Shown here: one piece after another, positions 1 to 12,000 of the stretch | How the letters are laid out: every line of letters starts with the position of its first letter | Numbering within the stretch: the stretch's first letter is position 1 | Assembly: GCA_002296285.1 (NCBI GenBank) | Contig: DBHX01000017.1 | Location: 1 to 38,105 of the forward strand | Source: a bacterium UBP8_UBA817 | Lineage (GTDB): Bacteria; Margulisbacteria; Marinamargulisbacteria; UBA817 | Length of the DNA: 38,105 bases | Direction of reading: 5' to 3' | Position numbers and translations under genes: made by a program | The notes under the pieces: model-generated | Databases searched by the model: none | Seen by the model: the letters and a program-made list of their open reading frames with translations, nothing else | Told to the model about the DNA's origin: nothing

Positions 1-3000
1 AAGATTATATGCTTTAAGGGCCTGGGCATCCGCCTCAGAAAGGCTCTCGTCTTGAGCCCTCAAATTAGCAATTTGAGAATCAATTTCCGCCTTTCGTTTA
101 GTTAAACCATCCAATGTTGTTTGGGCCGTACCAACAGCAGTTTGAGCATGAGCCACCGTTTCACGGGCCGTGCCTAACTCACTATTGGCGTCACGCAATG
201 CCGTCTTGGCCGCATCAAGGGTTGTATTCGCGGTTGCCAAGGTGTTGCTTGCCCCTTCAACACTTTGTTGAGCCGCAATGGTTTGATCCCCAGCACTCAT
301 GCCTTGTTGTTGTTGATTGGCCGTATTATCCGCATTGGCACTCGTTGATTCACCCGGACGAGTTAACGGAGTTGCCACCGATGAGTCGATGACTGAAGAA
401 GGCGGTGCACCGCTATCGCTGGGCGGCTGTGATCCAGCATTTGGATCTTGAGGAACATTCCCTGGACCTGAAACCGCGGTTAAACCTTTCCCATCTGTTT
501 TTGTATCGCCAATTTGAGCACTGGGATCCACCTGTTGAGGCTTCACCGGCATGGCCATTTCAACCCCTGCCGCACGCATGGTCACTTGAACAAACCGTTT
601 AATGTACTCTTTTTCTTGGGGCTTCACATTATTATGTTGGTCAGTGGTATTGTGAGTTTTTGATTCAACCGGCATTAAGAAATCTTTTACGTTTTCTTTC
701 TGTTCACTTGTCAAACGAAACAATACTTGAGGATTTTGAACCACCGTTTTAATCACCCCAGGATCATCCACTTGAACACCTACGGCCAATAAAAAGTCTT
801 TCACGTAGCCCGCCGCACCCGCCGAATTTGTGGAATCGTTCACCGCTTCAATAATTTTTCGGACCACCTCACCGGGTTGATCAATTTGAATTTGGCCATC
901 CTTTCGAACCAATTGTTCATCCACTGGCTGGCGTGACTTTTCCGCAAATAATCCCGCATGCTCAGCAATATTGGACAACATCAAGGCCGCCGCCTTGCTA
1001 CGATTGCTGGTATCCCCGGTTGTGGCATCGGGGTCAATGCTGGATACAACTTGTGGGGGGGTTGGCGGAGTTGTGACATCGGGCTCAGTCCCGGATACAA
1101 CTTGTGGGAGGGTTGGCGGAGTTGTGACATCGGGCTCAGTCCCGGATACAACTTGTGGGAGGGTTGGCGGGCCGGTTAGCGTTTGGCCAGGCGCAGTCGC
1201 TTTACCAGGGCTTCGTGGCCCTTCACCTAAACGCCCTGAATCCGTTGGGCTTGGCGACCCTTGGGCCGCGGATGACACCGATCCAGCACTCACAGTGGAT
1301 GTGGGGCTGCCACCTGTACCAGTACCGCTACTAATTACGGTTACAGGTGCTGACTCACCACCCGATGATTGCCCATCGGAAGATACCGTAGCAGCAACAT
1401 GACTTGCACCACCACCCTGTTGAGCCACCGCAGCGGCTGCGGCTTCTTGTTGACGGGTAGGCGTAGGGGATTGTTGCCCCGCTTGTGACACTGATGGCGA
1501 GGAACTTCCAGCACCACCCGAAGCGCCACCATCTAAGCCGCTGGACGAATCCCCCGCACCTGACTTTCCCGATACAGCAATAGAAGACCCACTTGGATTG
1601 TCACCACCTTGACCCACCAGGGAGCCGGGCATGTTTTTATCTCGTTCCTGCTTTTTTATATCATGTTCATCCTTGGTGGCTTCATCCTGAGCCTGCAATG
1701 CTTTTTGTTCACCCAATTCACCCTGCTTGGTGCCTTGAACACTCGGTGCCCCCTTCCCATCAGGCACTTGGCCATCACCACCGTTTTGTTTGGAATCACC
1801 TTGCAAGTGATCTTCAGGGCCACTGAAAAATTTACGCATGTCATCAATAACGTCATGCATATTATCTTTGTCACGGTTTAATTGTGTATTCTTATCGCCC
1901 AAGGCGGTGTTTTCTTTGTCAAGTTGTTGTTTCATTTTCTCAAATGTTTCTTTGGGGGTACTCGGATCGTCTAATGCCGATTTTATTTGTTCACGACTAA
2001 AACTCTCTTCTGGTGCCGTGGGCTCCGCCGGACTTTTATGAAAATTTTCAAATTGTGTATTCTTATCGCCCAAGGCGGTGTTTTCTTTGTGAAGTTGTTG
2101 TTTCATTTTCTCAAATGTTTCTTTGGGGGTACTCGAATCGTCTAATGCCGATTTTATTTGTTCACGACTAAAACTCTCTTCTGGTGCCGTGGGCTCCGCC
2201 AGACTTTTATGAAAATTTTCAAAAAAACTAACAAAATCAAAGCCCCCCCAAAAGCCCTCCCCTGTAGAATTTCTCAGCTTTTCATCCAATTGTTGAATGA
2301 GGTCACTATTTTTATTCATCAACGCATCATTAGCCTTAATCAACTGTTCTTCCAATTGTTGAATGAGGTCACTATTTTCATTCATCAACGCATCATTAGC
2401 CTTAATTTTCTTATCCGATGCATCAATCTCTTTTTGAAATTCATTGATATTTTTATTTACTTGTTCAGCCGCCTTGCCTTTTCCTGTGCCAGCCAAGGCC
2501 TCTAAACTTGCTTCCATGCGTGTCGCTGACCCAGTATCCCCTGGGTTTTGCAATAATTCACTTAGCTTCGATTCTTTATCCGCCGTATTTTTAATGCCGG
2601 CATCTTTTTCTCCCGGGGCACCGGTCATGTCAATATTCAACCGTTTGGCCAATGCTTTAATGCGCTGCTGCTTTACGGGGGACGCATCCGCCGAGGCTTT
2701 AATTAACTCCTCACGAACCAAATCCACATGATGACCCGCGCGTTGCCCCCCTTTGACGCTTGACCCGGCCATCAACCCCTTCAATACATCCGTAATGGCC
2801 CCTTTCTCACGACTATTGAGGGCATCAAGTGTCATTTGATCAGTCGCCGAATCCCCCTCTGAAAATAGTTGAATCATGCTTTGGGCCACATCCGATTCTT
2901 TTCCTGGACCACGCTCTGTTTTAGCGGTGGACCCTTTGCCCTCTTTGATTTGATTCTTTAACTGCTTTAATTGCGTCACCATGCCATTGGAGCCATTCAA

Positions 3001-6000
3001 AAATTTATGACCCACTCGCTCATCATCACTCAACCCTTTGGCACGAATGGCTGCAATGCGTTTGGCGGATGATGGGGTACTTAGCATTTGCTGCATGCGC
3101 TGACTCATACCTTTGGCCGCAGCATCACTCCCCGAATCAAGCCCAGACCCCGTCAATTCAGATAAAACCCCACTTCGACCATTCACTGAGTCAATCATTT
3201 GACGCGCTATTTTTTCCCCCGCTGGCCCCGTAGCGCTCACTTTATCCATAAAATCCAATAATTTACCATTGTCACCTTTAAATGCATCCATGGCATTTTC
3301 CATATTGGCTTTAACACTGCCCGGTGAATCCGCAACAATTTGAGCAGCCAATCCTGACATGGATGGATCATTTGAACTCATCATATCCTGCAATGCCTTA
3401 CCAGCCGTGCCTGCAGGCATACGAGACGTTACACTGAGACGAGATTCTCTGGAACTTTGTCGGGCCAATGCCTCTCGAACAATCCCGGGATTCTTGGCCA
3501 TTAAATCTCGACGTTTTTTAGTTGCAGCATCGGCGGGCTCATCACCCATCCCTCGGCCTCGCTCATTGGCAAATGCCATGGAAACCGCCGCCCCCTTGAT
3601 GGACTCAGCGCGTTCACTATCCGTTTCACCACCCGGCACATTCTTAAAGGCCTCTCGAATCATCTTTAAAAACGCCACATTAAGGGTAACGGCCGCCAAA
3701 CCAACCAATGCCAGGAGTGCACCACCCATCTTTGAAAGAATGCCACCTTTCATCATCCCTTTGGCTTTGCCCAAAATCTTCAGGGACGGTACGGCTTTGG
3801 AAATCATCGCATTGCGCGCAGCCTTTCGATCTTTGGGTGAAACGTCAGGGTTACTTGCAAGTTTCTCCAATTCATTGTACGACTTGCCTTTCAAGTTATC
3901 CGATGATTTCCCTTCTTTCTCAGCAAAAGCCATCATATCATTGGTTAAATCATCAAACTCCTTATCCAGTTGAGCGTCTGTTTTGGATTCCACTTTCTTT
4001 GTTCCATCCCTACCGGCCTTTTTATCCATTTTTTTACTATGAATTTCACCACCGAATTTGCCTTCTTTAATATTTTTATGCTGATCACCTTTTAAGTTAT
4101 CAATCACACCCTTCATTCGTTCATTTCGTTGGGACTTCGCGGCGTTAACTTTTTCTTTATCCCCACCCGCTTCTTTTAACTCTTTTTGGTAATCCGCATC
4201 CACATCCGCAACGGCATTGGACCCTTTGGGCTTCATGGCTTTTGCTTTTTTATCAACGGCGTCCTTTAATACCTCCATCATCGCTTTTAACGTTTCCATA
4301 ATGGCGGGTCCCAATTTGTCATACATTTCTGTAATCACTTTATTTATGGCTTCAGACTCTTGCGTCATCCCTGAATTCATTTGCGCATTTATCGCCCGTC
4401 TTTCAAGCCCACTTAACTGTTGCCCACGATCACTCGACGCGGCATCCCCCACCGATTGACTCATTTCTGATTGGCCAGCTTTATTTTCCGCTTCATTTTC
4501 CTCTCGAGCACTCTTCAATTCTTCTGAAGCCGCCCCCGATATTCCTGCCGTAATGGCCAAATTCAACACACTTTTTGCCAATTTTTTCATGTTTTCACTC
4601 ATCAAGAAGCTTCGCTTATTTTTAGAAGCCGCCCCCATTTTCTTGTTCGCCCCCTTAAATAATTGATTCAAAAATACTGATGCGGCAACGGTTGCGACTG
4701 CCATAATCATATTTCTCATGGCGGATGATATACTATTGGCCCGTTTTGCACTGGCTTCCAAAATAGTAAATCGCGCATCCACCGCTTTATCAGCCGCCTG
4801 TTTGGCCATTCCCTGAATGCTACTTAATGATGCGCTAACATTGTGTTGTGCCGTAGAATACCCCAAATTCGATGCCAAACTTTTAATAAATTCGGAACGA
4901 GATTCATTCACTTTTATACTAACCTCCATCATTTTAGATAATTCTTGAACTTGACGCTTCATTTTCACTTTTTTGGATTGATCAAGATACGTCGACACAA
5001 ACCCCGTCTTCGTATCTCCGGCCGTTTTCAACGATTCCTCACCAACACTTTTTCGTTCTCGTCTCAATTGTTTTTCAGCACGTTGAGCCGCCGTATCACC
5101 TTCTTTTTCCTGAAGTTCAGGATCTGCATCAAGATCAACCTGACTACTTTTAACCCCGTTCATGACTCTATTTTCTTCAGACGCATCAACCGCATTGTAA
5201 ATAATATCCGTCAATTGAGACGTCATTTCACTCGCTGTCAAGGCAACCGCAGACAGAGTTTGCAAGCACACCTTGGCAATGGTGGCCAATTTTGAAGCAC
5301 CCGTTGCCGCCAATTTACCCAACGCCGCAGAGCCTACCGAAACCGCAGCCGTCGCAATTGAAATAATTCCTTCTAAAATTAATCGGTCCAATAGTTTAAA
5401 TTGACCAAATCGAAGTTCATTAATCGATAATTGCAAGGATTCCCATGCCCCCAGTGTGGTTTGAATTTGGAAATAATGATTCCCAATCTCGCTGGTTAAA
5501 GAGGATGCGGTTTGAATGGCATCATTACCACCAGTCCCTGAATACCCCAAATTGGATGTGAATGATCGAATGGAAGAAATGTACATGCTAAAGAAAATTT
5601 GGTTCATCATTTCAGCCGATAAGCGTTGTTGGATCCAATCAAAAAAATCTTCATCCAAAAACAATTTGGTCCCAGACATCGAATAAATGTACCCATTTAA
5701 AAACATCAAATCATCACCACTGTCCGAAAAATATCGGCTCGACATCCGTCGCATCACATAATCTTCCAACGACTCGTTTGAAAACTCATGAATGGTTTTG
5801 GGACCATCGGCATATTGAATTTGGCCCTTATAAATATCCGAAATGGTGGGTGAATTGTACCCTTTATTATTCACATTCCAATACTCATTCACCACGTCAT
5901 TAATGGTTAATGAATACTCAATATCTGGATCTTGAAAAATTTCATTTTGTGTTTTAAATGCCCCCGGATTACCCAAGACATCCGCATTATAGGGCACTTT

Positions 6001-9000
6001 TCCCGTCTCATCATAAATGGTATTTTGAACATTAACATACTGATTATCGGCATCTTTAATATTAAATAGCTCTTTTAACGCATTGAGTTCATGGTTGCTG
6101 TTTACCATTTTGGTTGAATTTCGAACCTGTTCAGCACTTTTAAGGTAAAATGGATTTCGCAAATTACCAAAAAACTCAACAAATTTAAATAAAACATTTA
6201 AAATGGGTTTAACCACTGATGCTGTCGGTGGACCAGTGATAGAGATCATGGTAACCCCCGCCATAATTCCCTCCACTAGGGTGGTAAATGCAAGGCCCCA
6301 TATTTTCTTTTCACGTTGATTATCAACTTCATAATTGGACTGGTGAATGCTCTCCATGCTTTGCATAACGAGCTGAACAGCTTCAACGGAATGACTCATT
6401 TTACTAAAGTGAGATTGAAAAATAGAATCCAATGTTCCACTCATTTGCTGCCGCTCAAATTCACCCAAACGAGTTCCAATCAGCGATAAGAACTCTGCTT
6501 TTAATTTCATAACTAAAAACGATTTTTTCATTTTTTGCTGAATCAAAAATATCCGTCGCTGAAGATGTTGAAACGTTGGCCAATCATACGCTTTGTACCC
6601 TTTATTATGTGTAGAAAATTCAATCGGTTTCAGTGCCAACTCATGCATTTCTTGCAATATGGCATGCTCTTCCATTTCAAGCAACAATAAGTTTTTCATT
6701 GCGGGGATCACCAAATCTGAATTATTGACACCACCTCCTGCACCTCCAGAAACACCTCGTAAAATCAACGCATTTGATTGATAGGTAACGGGTTGATCTG
6801 AACTCGTCCCTCTTGCCGCCCCCACATCAATAGCACTTTCATCAATGGACACCCCGGAACTACTCGCTTCGTCCTTGGCTTGATCCTTCAAATTTTGAAG
6901 GCTGCCTCCTTGAGTATACGGACTGTTCGTATCAAAATTCCCATGCAACGTTAACTCCGCAGACACCCCTGATGGCGTGGTCAACTGCAATGTTTTCTGA
7001 CCATATTCAATTTTTTTCGGTAGCGTCTGTGTGTCAACCAAATTTGTTGCCCCAGAATCGGAATAAATCAACAAATTCGATCGCCGAGAAGAGTTTTGTT
7101 CAATTTTATAAAAATATGGAGGATCAAAACCATCAGAATATGGCCCCAAATCCAATGGCCCTTTTGGCGTGGTTGGCGGTGCAAAGGCCGCACTCGGGTT
7201 GTACCCAAACACCTCAAAATTTTGAAATCCATAATCCAAATTGGCCGAAGAAGCCCCTGGCGCATCATACGAATACACGGGCTGAAAAAAACCATACTGA
7301 TTTTGATAGTCATCGTAACTAAAATTCGACCCATCCGATTGCCGGGGCGCCACCAAATCAATCACTTGAATTTGATTTGAACTAAATTGCTTCTTTCCAG
7401 AAACTGGACCATCATCGAGTTGAAACTCACCGGTTGAATCATACAACACCACGGTATGAGACACCGGTGCATGCCCCCCATAACCCAAAATGCCATTCAC
7501 AATCCGCAACTTGCTTTCATCAACACCCGATTTAACCAACGAAGACGCTGCAAGAACAGCGTAATCTTCACAGTCCCCAGATTTACTAATAAGCAATTCA
7601 TCCACACTTTGCCAAACATCTCGCCCCCCTCCCTCATGGGCATAGGTGTACTCGCTATTCACATAAGGCGAATAGTGTGTATAAACTTCTTCTAATTTTT
7701 GGTCATCTGTTCCGTTACTAGAATAGAGGCTACTTGAACCTGAATTCCATTTTCCCCCATTATCAAATGTCACCGGCGACTTATAGCCGGTTATATTTTT
7801 AAAATCTGTTCTCGCCTGGTTTTTTAAATCTTCCAAATTCAAGTTGGTGTTGAGCTCCTTGGCAAATAAATCAGCCGTCATTTTTTGAGGAATCCCATAT
7901 TCATGCGCCAAGGCAATGGCTCGTTGGGTCACCGTTGCCGCACCCGCCACAATCATAATCCCTGCAGATACTTTTTCTACGACCTCAGCCGTTGCCAGTA
8001 TTGCGGGCGCGGCTGGCCCAGCACCCGCGGCTGCAGCGCGAATCCCCTGAGCCACCAAATACACTACCGATGCAGTAAGACCACCATACAACTCAATCCC
8101 TTTGGCAATTCGAATCCCCAAATCAGACGCTTTGATGGTTTCAATCTTTTGCTTGTAATACGAATTATTAATTTGAACCAATGCATTGTTCTTCGCATTA
8201 ATCTGAGCAAATAACTCAATTTGCTTTCCAACGCGTTTTTCAAACATTTGCAAATCAGCTTCAATCGATCCGGTGCCTTTGTACGCTAAATTATCCAATT
8301 TATTGGCAATCGTTTGATAGCTAGAAATATAGGCCTGAATTACAAAGTAAAATACGCGGACTCGGCTCTGAGTTGACATCATCCCATTTTGTGCAGATTT
8401 CATCATGTGCCAATCATACGACATAAATGGCGTGGCTTCATTTAAGCCATGAATGGGAACACCAACATCTTCCCCTACCCAACGAAGCAACTGATATTGT
8501 TGTTCGTCACGGTCCAAAAACCCAGAGGTACGAAAATCATTCCCTTGATAAAAATATTTAAACATGTCCAGCTTGGTATTTAGCCGCCATTCATCTTCAT
8601 ACTTTACTTTTAAATGATCGCTCAAGTTATTGATGATGGTTGTCACCTGGTCAGTACTTTTCCCGGGAATGGGCACCGTGGGTGTCCCACTAAAAAAAGT
8701 GGATAAAAAGGTATACCCCATTAATTGATATTTGCCAACATTCGATGAATCAGCACCACCAGAGGTATCCTTAATGCGTTGAAATACGGGCTTCGCATAA
8801 CGACTAGCAATCAAGCCACCCATGAATGCATTAAATTCATCTGAGTTTCGAGTTAATCCTGTGTAAGTTTGAATATCCTGAGCTGAAAAAACAACGGATT
8901 CATCATTGTATGATTGAACTGGCGTTAATGGCTTCTCTAACGAATTAAACGCTCGAATATCATTTAACTTGGTAATGGTTTCCTGCGCAAAATCCGATTC

Positions 9001-12000
9001 ATAGACTTTTACTTTGTCCAAATTTGAGATAATACCAGTATCAACGTCCCGATCTTCATAATCAACATACTGAATGGTTCCGATCACTTTACCCCCTTGG
9101 GTAGAATACAAACTTTCTGTTGATTCAGATACAATGCGAGTATCAAATGGCAATTTTTCCATCGCCCCATAATCATACGAATAAGACGGAGATGAACTGG
9201 GCAACACCACCGTCGCATTACTCGATAAAGGCGCCGATGAACCACCCAAAGAATAGGTCTGAGTTGTCCCTTCCTGTGGAGGGTTCTCAATAAAGTCAGG
9301 TAAACTCCACACACTAAACGTTTTCCCTGAACTTGAAGCATATTTAGATGGTCGAACGTCGTCTTCTGCAATAATGTATTGGTCATAAAATGCTTTTTGT
9401 TCAGCTGCCGTTAACACCACATTGCTAAAAAAATCACGCCCATCACTAACCGATAAATGATTATATAAATACGTTCTTACTTCAGAAACAGAATATGCTG
9501 ACCCATGAATATTTACTGAAGAGCTATCAAAAATTCCCCAATTGGTTAAATAAGAGTCCGTAAATACAGGGGCTGGCGCTGCGGCCGAATCTACAGCACC
9601 ATCAATAAAAGATTGGGACGCCTCGTTGGCATTTGCTGAGGCCTCACTTTCCCCACTAGAAAATTGATCATTTAAAAACTTGTACCCCCACTCAGCGTCA
9701 AAACTTGCGGGCCTATCCCGACTAAATGATTCATTGCCAAATATATCCACATAACCATTACTTATTAAGTTGGGGTGTGCCCGAACAAACAATTGCGGTC
9801 GTGAACTAAAATTATACTGAACCTCACTAAATTGATAATCATCCACCGAAAAAATTTCATAAATTCGTTGGGCAATTTTTTTTCTTAGCCCAGCGTCACT
9901 TGGCAACTCCAAGTCAATAAACTTGGTTCTTAAAATAGTTAAAACATGATTTTTCACATTTTCACTTTCACCATTGTCAAACCATTGGTTTATAGCATCA
10001 TCATCATTTAATTGAGTTATTGTCAGGTCTCCATTATCAGCCAAAACGTCTTGGCTGATCAACCTATCCCAAATGGCTTGTGATTTGTTAGCATCAATCA
10101 GACCATCACGTACAAAGACATCACTTTCCAGATCAATAGGTCCAAACAAAGTATCTATGGTTAACCCCGAATTAAACAGTTGGTCAGCCATGGTTTTGTT
10201 AAACAAACCATACTGGTTAATATACCCCGCGTCTTTTAATGCACCCCAAACCTCTTCCGAGGTTTTTACCTCAGTATTAGCACCAACACTCCCTCCATAA
10301 CTATTACTTGTTTTATCAATATCAATGTCCAAAATATCGGCAAACTCCAACGGTGATAAGCGACGTTTACGCTCCATCATTTGAACCATGGATTGAGGAT
10401 CATCAAAAAACTTACCAGAACCCGCATAATAATTTGTATCATACCCATCTTTGTAAGCTTCAATTTCAAACATGGCATTGAATTTAAACGCATTGGCATA
10501 CAAAAACTTATATAATCGAGTGCTCTTAAAATTAGTTGCATCCAAGTCACGGCCTGCCGTAATATTAAGATTAGTTAGCCATGGCTCTCGAACAAAAAAC
10601 CCAGATTCATTCTTCATGGCGTTTAAACCCGTTGGCTCAAACACATCCCTCAATGAATTATACGCAAACATATCGACGTCACTCACTGAAAAACTTGTAT
10701 CTTGATCGGTACCAAGCGCATCCTTATAGGCCACAATATCCTCGGCATTAAAATACCATGGCAAATAATAATGAAGCGCCGAAATGTACAGGGTCTTCAT
10801 TGCCCCATCAACAGTAACCTGAATGGGTTTATAAATCCCAGCTAAAATATCCAATTCCATGTTGTTATGAAAGTTAGCAAAGCCCCGTGCCGACCCAGGT
10901 TCAGCACCTAAAATATTCGAATATGGGTCGGTAAAATTTAAAAATTGCATGAGCGCACGAGAATGGGGCGCCGTTACCGTCGATTGCATCAATAGTTCAC
11001 GATTTTTAACCGCCACATACCAATATTCTGCTTCAATTTTTTCACGCATTTTATTTTGACGTATGGTCTCAGACCCAAGTCCAAATACATCCGCCAAATT
11101 AGAGCCTATATTTTGAAACTCCATGGTCACTTCATCCTTATATTTCGAATAAGTGGCTTGATTCAAATCATCATATGTTTGGGTAAACAAAGGAATGAAA
11201 TATTCAACTTCATCCACCATTTTTAACAGAACCCCCTGAACCGACTTAACCAGTCGCTGCCTGGCCTTAATTTCAGAATTTGGCTCATTATCATAACTCA
11301 ATTGCGAAGCAATCCAGTTAAACGCATTGCAATAGGTGGTAATTGCCGTTAAATACCCCGTAACCATTTGAATTAAATTGAGAATATTGGTGTAATCCGA
11401 CATAATTCTTGAGTAGTCATAAATGAAATAACCATTATAGGTTTGACCCACATACTTATTCATTGTTTGATTGGTTAAATTAACGGACATTTCATCGACG
11501 CGGTGGTCAATGCGTTCCATTAACCCAGCAACGCCAGAATTGGTATCATAATATCGCAAACTTTCACCCACATACACCTCTTCATCAAAATCAATTGATT
11601 CAAAATCAGGCTTAGTCGCCCCAGAATCTGCCATCGCCTGTTGCGCTTCGCCGGATCCTGATGATGTGGCCGCCCAAAATGCAGTATTTTGAGATGTATC
11701 AGTCACGGTTGGATAGTAATCATTAAATTTATTATAATAATCAGTCATCCCAAGCGCAGTAAGAAAATCATTTCTCAATGTCGTAACCTGATAACTATCT
11801 AAATCTCCTGATGTATCAATGGCCATGGCGGTGGCAATATCCGCATCATTTGACGTTGTGGAATAGGCCATTACCCCCTTAAAGCCATACACGGCATCAT
11901 AAACATCTCTTGAAATCATGCCATCAGATAATGTCGAATCAATCACAAAGGTTTGGCCATTAAAATTTAAGTGAATCACCGTATGACCAAATTGAGTCAT

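Noticed and set aside
1021..1170. Possible CRISPR or direct-repeat array
   Set aside because: The 51-bp units are contiguous with no spacers and are in frame in a coding gene, so this is a protein repeat.
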